From Lophius americanus (Eukaryota > Chordata > Actinopteri > Lophiiformes > Lophiidae): 64,000 bases of DNA. A program made the translations under genes and the position numbers. The stretch spans positions 3,172,001-3,236,000 of the forward strand of contig JBBDHG010000004.1 in NCBI GenBank assembly GCA_037951165.1. The letters are read 5' to 3'. The notes under the pieces were generated by a model, which had not been told where the DNA came from, did no database searches, and saw nothing but the letters and a program-made list of their open reading frames with translations. Of this stretch, positions 1-41,700 are shown piece after piece (positions within the stretch are counted from its first letter, which is position 1; the number at the start of each line of letters is the position of its first letter).

Positions 1-1868
1 GTTACACTTAGATTGGTTCATTTAGCGTTTTTCTAGTGGTCTTGACTATTGATTGTCTACTGTAAGGCTGGTGGACATATTTTTGAAAAGGCTAGCAAAA
101 CATTTTCTGATGCTGTAAGGTTAAGAGTCTGCTCCACACACAGAACAATAAGAAGGGGCTCAACTCCCGGCCCCTCTAAAAAGGAAAATAAAGCAGCTCT
201 TACCGTCTTTGTTTTGGCAGTTTTGGTCTTCCACCCCACTTTCACAGCAAAGCTGTATGGCACTCTCGACGATGCACTGTCTTAGCCTTAGGCTGAACTC
301 CTGGCTGAATCTAGTGCACTACACGGTTAGTCGTTTGAGATCTGTCCGACGTATCCTATAATTACTGAGGGACTCCCGTCGAGGCGGTATTTGTGTATTT
401 TTTTTATTTTTTTTCGTTTGTTTTAATCTGTGTGTGAGTTTGCAGTAACTGCTTCCTATAGTGTTAATACTGTACGTATGATTTTCAGGCAATGTCAAAC
501 GGCTGCCATTGTGGCTCCATAAGAACACGTATGGATTCAGCTCATAGAATGAGAAAAGCCATGATGACAGAATTTTAAAAAAAAGGACAGCGCTAATTCT
601 CTAATCCTCAAAGGGCTTCCTCTGACTGCACAGACACGCGATCAAAATTTTAGGCTCACACGTTACACAGTTGAGTCTACTTATCCTTTATGGCAGCTAG
701 TAGCTAGGTCATCCAGGGCTTCCAGACACTCGTTGTGTTCCAATCCCAGCAGCTGCAGAATGTTTGACTTTTTATTATTTTTTTTTATGCTCCTTTTGTT
801 TCTTAATCTCCCTACATGGTCATCACAATCAGATCCTCTGCTTTAGAGTGTGGGTCGTTGCAATGGCAGCGCATCCTCCCTGGATGTATTCACAGATAGT
901 GCAGTTTTAATATCAAGGATAAAAGGGTAACTCATTGAGTAGATGAGCGTTTGCTGTGCTTTGGGGATTCAAATAGTTTAAAGTTAAACTGATTAGCTGT
1001 CACGCAGTATGTTGTCTTCTTAGAGCAGTAACTCCGGCGAGGTACCAAACGAGCCGCTGTCCCGGTTCAGCCCAGCAGAGCACAATCCATTTATTCCACA
1101 CAGGTATTCCCCCCCTGAGTCTGAACTCCTAGTTTTTTTGTGAAGACTTTCCAATGGTGCTTTGCTGCAAATCCCTGCTCAAACATGGCGATAAAACCCA
1201 GTTCGCAGCCGGGCGGTCTTTTTAGTTCTCCAGAGTGCTGAAGACCTGACGACCCTGTTGTCATTGTTGTTGAAACGGACAGCACCCATCCCCCTCGTTG
1301 GGTCCCAATGTCAGATGTCTCATTTCTTCTCATACTCGCGTAACGCTCTGACCTGACGTAAGGTTCGGGGCTTGTCTACGGAACAGATCAGCCATTTCTG
1401 TTGAGTCTTTTCAGGCCAATAATGAATGCCCTTCTTCCAACTGTCCCAAGTGGACGGTTTAGATATATAAGATGTGGGTTTTTGCCAGATGGGTTCAATG
1501 TTAAACCCGACCGTTGCACTGGGATGTTTTTCTGGCCAATGAGAGAATGTTTGGGTTTAATGTATAATAGTTTATTTGTTGAAAGGTACAAATGTTTTCA
1601 GATTGACTGCAGATTTATTTTATTTTTAGCCAAAATGATCCCTTCCCCTATTTTCTTTCTAAGGGTTTGAAAACAGGGTTTCCTGAGACCTGCGAGCCAG
1701 TGACCTCTGACCTTTTTTGTGATTAGAGAGGGGGAGGGTGCAAAGAGAGTAACGACACAAAGGGGTGACAGACACCCCTAAAGCCTGGGCTCTCCTATTT
1801 TTTGCTTTAATTCTCTCTGTATGCAGAACCAAAATGTAAGACTTCAGCAAACTAGGTTTCAGGCCTGA

Positions 1869-1916
1869 AGTGTGTGTGTTTGTGTGTGTATGTGTGTGAG
1901 AGAGAGAGAGAGAGAG
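1869..1916. repeat. TG/AG microsatellite
   Basis: An interrupted (TG)n tract runs directly into (AG)n. It is a simple compound microsatellite with no coding content. Confidence 0.9.
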
Positions 1917-2398
1917 TGTAAGTAAGTATATACCCTGAATACAATCAATGGGATCTTGTTTTGAAAAGTAAAATGACTTAATTGAAAATAAGTGTAGTTT
2001 CTAAAGAACTTTTATCATTATTTGTAAGTTAACCATCTGCATGTCTTTAAGCCACCTGGCATTAGCTAATAATTTTTATGATAAAAAAAAAAAAAAACTT
2101 TTTACACTTTATTTTTTACAATTTATTTGCTTACCTAAATATCCCAGACAAAAATGTGACCCTTTTTTTATTACTTCAAATTAATTTTTTTTATTTTCCT
2201 TATTTCCTGTGTACAACCTATAGGCAATTTATAACAAAATGAGAAAATTATTGAAGAAATTTTAAAATTGAAATATATTTTATTTGAAAGTTTATGGACC
2301 TTTTAACCGTGAGCCGGAAAAATTGTATAATCATATAATTTGTGCTGACTTGACGGTTATGAGAAATGTATCAAGAGTTTTATTTTTTATGCTTCTTT

Positions 2399-2404
2399 AA
2401 TAAA
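2399..2404 (+). terminator. putative polyadenylation signal AATAAA
   Basis: A perfect AATAAA on the plus strand is followed at once by a GTGTTTTTGG-type downstream element and a T run. This is the best plus-strand transcript end before unc13a, and it would belong to a gene starting left of the window. Confidence 0.4.
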
Positions 2405-2425
2405 GTGTTTTTGGTTTCATTTTTT

Positions 2426-3900
2426 TACTGTAAAATAATTACTTGTGTGCTGTGTCTTTATTTCTGGCCTGTTTGGAGGAAAAATATCTGCATCGTGGCA
2501 ATATCTTTACCACATGGCGACAGTTAAGACTCACCTGCAGCAGACATAACCAGAAACCTGCACTTCAGTTTAAAACCAAATCAAGCCATAATTGTCATAG
2601 AAAATGACAATCTTCTATGACAGGTGATTTGCTAAATGAGTTGTTGACACCAGAAAAATTAGATCTTTAGAAAGAAATTAACATTCCTTGTCTAGGAAAG
2701 TGTCTAAAATAAGTATTTGCTTTTCTTAAACAGAGTTCCTTCTGGTTAAATTTGATGTTGTGGAGGAACAGATATTTCAATTTGGATACTGATGGACCGT
2801 TTTTATTGCCCGATGTCTGTTTAGCATTTACTGAAATATAACTATCAGTGTGTTGGCAAGTCTGCAATTAATCAGAAATCGTTTTCCTGCCTACTATTGG
2901 GGTCAGAAAGACTAAAATATAATCATCTAGATTCTGGGCCGTATTATGTAAATGATCATTTAAATGCTTGTGCAAAATAATTTTGAGAAAAGACTAGAAA
3001 GTAAAACAGGTATAGTAATTACTTCCCAAGTACAAGGGTCACTGACGTTCCTTCATAGCTGGCAAACATTTTTGCCAGAATGGCTGTTAAATAGGTCTTA
3101 AATATAATTAACTGGTTGAATCCCGCACAGACTGACAAATGGTAAAATCAATTTGACTGATGTTCAAGACGTTGAAGTTTTAACAAGCCTTTTTATTTAG
3201 ATACTTAACTTTTTGGCTTGATTTATAAATAAAGCCATCATTAAAACGGGATTTTTTTAGTATACCTTTGTCATTATTCCCCGTTTTTATCATCACAATC
3301 AGTTATTTATTTTGTTTGTCTATTTTGACTGTCTTCAAGAAGCAAAAACATCTGGTTCAACTACTGATACAGCAATGTGTTAAACTTCCCTCTCCACTCC
3401 ACAGAAGCCACACTTTGACAACTCGCTTAAGTGGAAGGCTTGTTTTCTAGGCGGAGGTTTTAAAAAATTAATCCATATAACACACTGCCGTGTCCATGAA
3501 TAAAGTGGGAAATGTAATGTGTTAAGATGTCTTTGGGAATATCAGTCATACTTGGAGAGGAAGTAAATAAACCAATGTGATTCTCAGGGACCACTCAGTA
3601 ATGATGCGGCAGCAGACGGTCAGATTGTGACAATGTGCCTTTAATAGGAAACAGATCAGAATCAGGCTGCATTCCAATTCCTCTTCATCTTCTTTAAAGT
3701 ATGCTCAATAATGATACGAAACAAATTAGAAAGATCCTCAGTAAAAAATAATTCTCTCATGCCAGTTTCTACATTCATATTGGTTACAGATGACGTATTC
3801 ACAAGCCTTTTTAAAAAAACAATCAACGATGACGTACTATATAATTAAAAAAAAAAAAAGGTAAACAAAATGTAACATCAGATGCGTGCTGGCACGATAA
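2426..3900. other. spacer, nothing recognised
   Basis: AT-rich sequence with only short spurious frames. A small hairpin near 2595-2622 has 9-bp arms. I see no gene, repeat family or regulatory element that I can support. Confidence 0.4.
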
Positions 3901-3929
3901 AGTTTCCCGTCATGCAATTGTAGGTTGAC

Positions 3930-3935
3930 TTTATT
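3930..3935 (-). terminator. unc13a: candidate distal polyadenylation signal of unc13a
   Basis: TTTATT on the plus strand is AATAAA on the unc13a strand, about 2.1 kb past the stop codon. Confidence 0.35.
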
Positions 3936-4555
3936 CACAGGGTGGGCTTCATTCCGTAGAGTTGTGTCGGCGTGCATGCATGTATGTCATCTCACACGTG
4001 CCCGTTTTGTGCTTGAGCAGAGATCTGTGTGGGTAAGTAGGTGTATGTGCGCACGGAGATGAAGCAGGCGACCGACGAGCCCAAACTGGATCCATAATTT
4101 CAGAATCACCTGACACTCTGTTTTCCTGAGTCCAAGAACTACTCTGAAGACACATACAATGTAAATGTGTGTTAAAAGCTCCTTTTAAAGGCTAGTCCAC
4201 CCGAAAATCAGATGCATGACTGAACTGGTGGTCGTTTTAAGAGAATGTTTGGACAGAATGCTCCGTTGAAGATAAATACCATTCCGAATCTGTTTTTGGT
4301 AGATTTCAACAGTTTTCAGGACAGACATGTGACAGGTGAGCAGCGACATCTGGTGTAGCTCCACACAGGGACAGCTGTGTGAACTCGCTGTCACTGACAT
4401 CATTACGTTTCAAAGAGACCAAAAGACGGACCGGACAACAACTGAATGTTGACTCTTGTTTCTTCTATCTACACCTTACAAGACACAAATACATGGCGAA
4501 ACATAAATGCTTGGCGATAACTTGGATGGCTTTTTTTCTTTCGTCCAAATTTGGT

Positions 4556-4561
4556 TTTATT
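4556..4561 (-). terminator. unc13a: candidate proximal polyadenylation signal of unc13a
   Basis: AATAAA on the minus strand about 1.4 kb past the unc13a stop codon. It is an alternative to the signal at 3930. Confidence 0.35.
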
Positions 4562-5999
4562 AAAGGCAAACCACAACATGACATTAGAAAAACCTACTTC
4601 CACAAGAAATGGGAAATCTACGAGTGCAAAAAACAAAGAAAACATTTACATAAAACAAGAGCCATGGATTTCCCATTCTTTGAATTTGGATATTGCAGTT
4701 GCTGCTGCGGCAGTTCTAGTGACAGCATATACATTTGGGGATGTAGGTACAATATATTGCTCACAATCCCAGAGCCCATTTTGCAGGAGTAACAATTAGC
4801 GCGCGAACGCACGCGCACACACACGCACAAATTAAAGATACAGTAGTGTTGGCAAACGCTTTGTTTCTCACAAACAAACCCATATTGCCTTGAAGATGTG
4901 GACGAGAGTGCTTCTGCACCAGCGGCGCTACAGGCAAGAGTAGGTGAACGTGCAGGACCCCTGTGGGTCGATGTATTAATGTCGCATCCCAGACCACTGA
5001 TCCCGTAGCCCTTTTAGGAGTAAATGTGCACCCTAGGGGTGTGGATGTGTTACATAGTCCATTGGTATGGCTCCATTTGTTGTGATGTGAAGCAGGAAAA
5101 GTGAAAGAAACAAAAGAAAAAGCAACTTTTGTACCTATCAACATCTCACATGTCAGGCTCAACTTCTTTCAACCACAGGTTTGTTTTCTCCACAAGTATG
5201 AAGGTTCAAACTTTTTGTTCCAGGGTTATATGTGCACCATGCTCACACAAGTCAAATATTATAGGCACCCATCTTTTATGGTTACAGCAAAGTGAATCAC
5301 AGTGTTTCTGGGGTCAACATGCAGGACGGTACGGGACAGACAGATGGTCACTCATTAAAGGTCTTCTTTTTTTTTCTCTTCCTGGGGGCAGAACAGAAAC
5401 TGATCTTAAATCCGTGCCTGAACTACAACTTACACAATAAATCACCCGGGGAAGGGGGTTAATGCAAGAGCAAAGGACCTCGACCGGAAAAAACGAAACA
5501 ATCAGGCAGGCAAGGGGATGGACGGACAGACGAAAGAGCGTAGCTAGGCAATGCATACTCTCCAGAAAGCACAGAGAAGCATAAGTGCAAAGTGGTTTTC
5601 TAGATCCTTTCACACGGTTCTGTTGTTTAGCGTTGCATCATTTCACATGAACTGCGTAAAAAAGATGTGATTTGTTGTAGGAAAAACTGAGGAATGGACT
5701 GACAGGTACTTTCTAAATTGAATTAACCCTAAAGTGAGATGCAAGCCGTTGAAATATTCAAAATGAAATCTTTCTTTTTTTCAAATCCTCCTCCTCAATT
5801 TTTGCATTGATCACATTGCGATGTAAATGTTGCATAATGTATGCAGAAGTGTGTACACTGGAGCTTTTTCATGTGTGCTTGTGTTTCACACATGGTTTTA
5901 TATCGATGTAGTTGTGAGAACTAAATGTGTGCATAATAGCATGCCTGTGTCTCTGGGGTGTTTGTGCAAACGCGTGTCCACACCATCTCTGAACCCCCC

Positions 6000-36631
<30,632 letters not shown>

Positions 36632-36990
36632 CTCTGGCAGCGGTGCGAACGTTCCCGGCTGTCCTCCACTGAGAGCTCCGTGATTTGTTTGGTCAGTCCG
36701 TTTGGCTCACGGTTAGAAAAAAAAAAACCGGTAGTCGAGCAGTTACCCCAAATGACGCCCGATAAAAAGCACAGCATCCAGAAATAGCTTCTATGTGGTG
36801 CTGCTAGTATTTAAGTTGGACCTGGATGGAATTCCTCGCCCCCTCTTTTCCTCCTCTGCAATACTTCAGCTCTCCTCCTCTGCTCCTCTTGCGCGCACAG
36901 CCATCTTGTTTCAGTAGCAGCACTGAGCGCGAGGACAGTTCCCTCCGCGCGGAGCCGCGCCGCTCTGACGTCACATTTGACGTGTAGCAG
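36632..36990 (-). promoter_or_regulatory. unc13a: unc13a 5' UTR and core promoter region
   Basis: GC- and CpG-rich sequence lies directly upstream of the unc13a start codon and contrasts with the AT-rich surroundings. It includes CCGCGCGGAGCCGCGCCG-type sequence near 36950 and a CRE at 36966. No TATA box is evident. The exact transcription start is unknown. Confidence 0.6.
36966..36973. promoter_or_regulatory. perfect cAMP-response element TGACGTCA
   Basis: A full palindromic CRE lies 335 bp upstream of the unc13a start codon in the CpG-rich block. A second half site (GACGTCAT) is at about 37010. CREB/ATF binding would fit a neuronal promoter; this is inference from the motif. Confidence 0.7.
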
Positions 36991-38700
36991 GCAGAGAGAG
37001 AAAGCGAGAGACGTCATAAAGGTGAATTAATGCAGTCCTGCAAGGGGTTGCATTCAATGATTCATTCACAGTTTCCATCTTAAAGCACGCTTTTACTAAA
37101 ATCAGTAACTTAAGTATATTTTTTACTTACCATTTTTAACACACATACATACACGTATGTATGTAAGTGTGACCGGGTTACTTCTGCATCGTGTTTAATT
37201 ATTCTTGGGACCGGAAACCTTTTTGGAGATACTCTCCATTTATTCTGTCAACATAAAAAGATATGTGCCACAGTTCAGATGCATTCAGTCATTCCAGCAC
37301 TAAATGAAATTGAAAACAAAGAATGAGCAACATTAAAATCTTGACATAAACATATTTTTCTAATATAAGAATTTAACAACTTAAAATGTAAAATAAGAAA
37401 ATACACATATAACCAAAAGAAATAAAAGAATGCAAATGGGTAATGACTAAAAGTAAAGCAAGGAAGTACTAACCTCTCCGGTGAGGGAATCAAAAGGGGC
37501 GAGGTTATGGAATGAAATATATAATAATATATATAGGGGATACCCACAAAGAAGAAATGAGGGGGGGGGGACTCAGACATGTCTTACGAAACAAAACAAA
37601 GAAGATCTGGAGGTCGTAACAGGCAGGTAAAACAAAAATAAAGTTTTTAAATCAAACACATTTTGTGTGATTATAACTAGGCTGGTTACATGTATGCATG
37701 TATGTATGCATGTAATCATGTATGTAGGTATGTATATGGGACTCAATCAACATGACATTGATGGACGCCTTAACAACATGGGAACATTAAGTTGTTTGTG
37801 GAAACCCCATCAGACTAGACAGCAGTGTCAGGGTTGGTGTCTGTCCATAAAGTGAACAAACTAAATACAGTCCAGCCCAGGGCTCATTAGCAAAGTCCCA
37901 TCTCACAGTAGCAAACATCTCTGCAGCTCTATTTACTCACCCTATACTGCCACCATCATAGAAGCAATGAGCTTGTAAGTACTGCTGGCTCAAGATTCAA
38001 AGATTAAGATTCAAGATTCAGAATAGATCGACACAAAACCAATGCCAAGTGCCTGGTGGCATTCAGAGCACTCCACAGCAACAACAGGGAAGCTCCTCTC
38101 AGGCAGCTAAGCCGAAGGGGCACATGAGCAATTCTCAGAAGCGAATAATAAAGTCACAGGGTCTAAACACCAGCTGCTGGTTGACCGAGCAATCTTTCAA
38201 TACTCTGAGACTAGGCAGACAAACCTGAACTCTGTCTGAATTTACTACAAGAAAGCCTATGAAAAAAAGAAATGCGCTAAGCAAGGGTAGCTGTTGTTCC
38301 CAATGATTGTTGAAATTTAGAAGAAAAATAAGATGGGGCAGAGGCCTGAGTTCTTGTGTCATTTAATATGGTGACAATAAGATCATAACATAATTCAGTA
38401 CTTGTTTTATTTTCATTGGAAACATCCTGTAGGATTTTCCTGTGAAATTCTAATGGCAGTGGGATTCTTTCTTCCTTTTTTTCTACAATGTCACCAGAGG
38501 GGCTCCGTAAAAATCAATGAAAAGACGTCGAGCTGAATATTTGCTATGCTTACCTAAAAGTAAACTGGGCATCACAAGGAGAGTGTAACAAGCAGCACCG
38601 ACGACAACCACCAGAGGACAGAAGAAGGCAGCTTTGACTGTGGAACTACTAGAAATACTCACAGCGAAGAAGAGTGTTATTTACGCCTACTGGGTTCAAG
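36991..38700. other. divergent intergenic region between unc13a and btbd2
   Basis: The two start codons face away from each other 2.07 kb apart. The middle (37100-38400) is AT-rich with short T/G-rich and ATGTATG-type repeats and no gene. The last 150 bases before the btbd2 ATG are probably its 5' UTR. A shared bidirectional promoter is possible but the distance is larger than usual. Confidence 0.5.
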
Positions 38701-41700
38701 ATGGCTGCTGGAGACAACAGCGGCAGGCCTCCTTGCCTTAATTTCTCGGGTCCAGGTCCATTGGGAAACAGCCAGCCCAGCAACAGCGTTTTCTCCATGC
38801 CAGCATCCAACGGTAGAGCTGCCGCCGGTGCCGGGGGAGCACAGGGAGCAACGAGGCGTCCCAACCCGCAGCTGGGGCCTGGTGGAGGAGACAGCAACGG
38901 GGTTTCGACCGGAGCTCAGCCGACTGCGCAGAACTCCCTGCAGCAGTCCGCAGCGGCAGGTGTTGCGGCAGCCGGATCCATGGCCGCCCCGGCGTCCAAC
39001 ATGGCAACCACTGCAACATCTAACGCGTCCCAAGCTGCAGCACCGACCGCTACTCCGGCAGCTGCGTCTGTGCTTGTGTACCGAGAGCCAGTGTACAACT
39101 GGCAGGCGACGAAGAGCACCGTCAAGGAGAGATTCGCTTTTCTCTTCAACAACGAAGTGCTGAGTGACGTTCATTTTTTAGTTGGGAAAGGAATGGGGGT
39201 TCAGAGGATACCTGCGCACAGGTAAGTTTAGATGATTAAGTGCAACAAAATAATATGTAGCTGACTATGAAAATGCAAGCGGAAAGACTAAACATCTGTT
39301 TCTGTGGTTGCTGCCGACATTGTCAGGTTTGTTCTGGCTGTTGGGAGCGCTGTGTTTGATGCCATGTTCAACGGAGGAATGGCGACGACCTCAACGGAAA
39401 TCGAGCTCCCTGATGTGGAACCAGCAGCTTTTCTTGCCCTGCTTAAGTAAGGAATGTGTATGGCAAGACCTGGGGGAGCCAGTTCAGTACAGCTTTAATG
39501 TTTTCCTGGGTGTGAAAGGATGAGTATTGAATGGTTTTATGTATTTCAATACATCACAATGATTTTTGGTGTATTGAGATGCACATTGCAGAAATACTAT
39601 TTCTGATATGATTTATCAGGAAAATGTTGAATTTTTTTTTAAATTACATTTTAATTCAATGTACAAGACTAAAAATGCATTCAAGAATGTTTTTCTAATG
39701 GCTGTAGGGTTCCCCCACACCCCAGGTCTTGGTGTGTCTAGACCAGCTTCAACCAGTTATTAATTCACTTTGGTAGTTTTATTGATTTAGTTTTCTAAAG
39801 GTTCAAATACTTTTTTTATCCATCTTTCCTTCGATTTATTGTAATTTCTTTTGATGATCCCATAGAGTTTAGTATCAGATATATCCAAAAATAGAAGAAG
39901 CCAGGGGAAGAAGAAGGAAAGGGTCAAATATGCTTTTGACAGCACTGCATATAAACATTTTACTTCATAGGGGATATCAGCATTTTGGAAAAAGCAAGGA
40001 AAATTTCTAATAATTCATTCTTCATTGGGTTAGAATCAAACCTAGAAAACAATTATGTTTGCCAAAATAAAAGTGAAATGGGTTATTAAACTAGCTTTTT
40101 TTCCTGCAGATTTCTCTACTCTGATGACGTCCAAATCGGACCAGAGACAGTGATGACCACATTGTACACAGCTAAGAAGTATGCAGTGCCAGCACTTGAG
40201 GCTCATTGCGTGGAGTTCCTCAAGAAGAACCTGAGAGCAGACAATGCTTTTATGCTGCTCACACAGGTCTATCTTACTTCATTACTATTGCTGCCAAAGT
40301 TGTTATGGTCCTGCTCATAGACCAGTTGGAGTTGTTAAATGGCCATTTTTACTTTTCAACAATGCTATGTAGTATCTTAAAATTGTTGATAAATTATGGT
40401 TTATTTCTGGTTTCAGGCCCGGTTGTTTGATGAGCCCCAGCTTGCCAGTCTCTGTCTAGAAAATATCGACAAGAACACTGGAGATGCTCTTGCTGCCGAA
40501 GGCTTTACGGACATAGATTTGGGTAACGTCATCATGCAATCCTGTCATTATTACCTGTTGTATTTCAGCATAATGGCATAACTGACCACTGATAAGCTAT
40601 CTGTCTCCCACAGATACGCTGGTGGCAGTGTTAGAGAGGGATACTCTTGGGGTGAGGGAAGTGCGTTTGTTTTGCGCTGCAGTGCGTTGGGCAGAGGCAG
40701 AGACTCACAGGCAGCAGCTTCAGCCCACACCTGAGAATAAGCGCAAAGTCCTCGGCAAAGCTCTCACACTCATCCGCTTCCCTCTCATGACCATTGAGGA
40801 ATTTGCTGCAGGTGAAGAGTGACCCAATATAATCATCACTGTTAGCTTTAATCTCATGTTTTATAGTCTGCTCTTATTCTTTGTCAGTTAAGCTCTCTTC
40901 TTAAACACACACACACACACACATCCTTTGTGTCAGCCTGTGAACTTGACATTATCACTTCAGGTCCTGCCCAGTCCAGTATTTTGTCTGACAGAGAGGT
41001 AGTGAGTCTCTTCCTTCACTTCACCGTAAACCCAAAGCCACGTGTAGACTTTATTGACCGGCCTCGCTGTTGCCTCCGCGGGAAGGAGTGCAGTATCACA
41101 CGTTTTGGACAGGTGGAGAGCCGCTGGGGTTACAGCGGGACAAGCGACCGCATACGGTAAGTAATGGGCAGATGTAATAACAACTTTTTTCCTTTATAGA
41201 AAAAGACCCTTTTAATTCCATGTAGTCATTGTAAAAAATATTTGTTGATTTTGTAGCCTCTAAAATGGCTTATGATTTTCAGAAACAAAGAAAATTACAA
41301 TTAAGTCACAGATATTCTTCTTTATGTATTAGTTTAGATTCAAGGTCTGGTATTGCTGTACCTAGTGTTGCTGTTGCAGATCACAACTAGCTGCTCTATA
41401 CACTATTGTTATTAGGGTTATGAATAAATCTTATAAATTATATTGGTTGTATTTTCATATTTTTCTTGCACCAGTTAAACTTCATCACAAATATTAATGA
41501 CAAAGTTTCAATCAGTTGATGAGAACAGACGATAAAACAGCCGGTAAATGCAGTCCTACCATAGCCATAGTATATGACTGTATACAATGTAACCTAAAAC
41601 CAGGTACCTTATCGATTAAGGAGCACATCTTTACCTGAAATATCAGGTGTCTTGCTGTCATCATAGGCCAGAATATTTATTTGTCATATTTTCATTTGAC

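Larger units (their letters stand above)
1..2425 (+). other. non-coding stretch, possibly 3' UTR of an upstream plus-strand gene
   Basis: No open frame here shows recognisable protein similarity or a coherent splice structure. The AT-rich end carries a canonical AATAAA at 2399 followed by a GT/T-rich tract, which is what a plus-strand transcript end looks like. In mammals a gene converging on UNC13A (COLGALT1) lies on this side, so a 3' UTR is plausible, but nothing in the sequence identifies the gene. Confidence 0.3.
3900..5999 (-). other. unc13a: probable unc13a 3' UTR
   Basis: This lies directly downstream of the unc13a stop codon on the minus strand and has no coherent reading frame. It includes an alternating CG/CA tract near 4800-4830. 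Candidate minus-strand AATAAA signals lie at 4556-4561 and 3930-3935. A long 3' UTR would suit a neuronal gene, but the true end cannot be fixed from sequence alone. Confidence 0.5.

Noticed and set aside
1..330. Possible minus-strand exon at 57-263 (KVGWKTKTAKTKT then a GTAAGA donor)
   Set aside because: The basic peptide is short and unrecognised, with no acceptor or partner exon that I could support.
4379..4792. 137-codon plus-strand frame
   Set aside because: Falls in the probable unc13a 3' UTR, overlaps another random frame, and has no recognisable domain.
38677..39174. 165-codon and other minus-strand frames opposite btbd2 exon 1
   Set aside because: Antisense shadow of a GC-rich, Ala/Gly-coding exon; no similarity and no splice structure.
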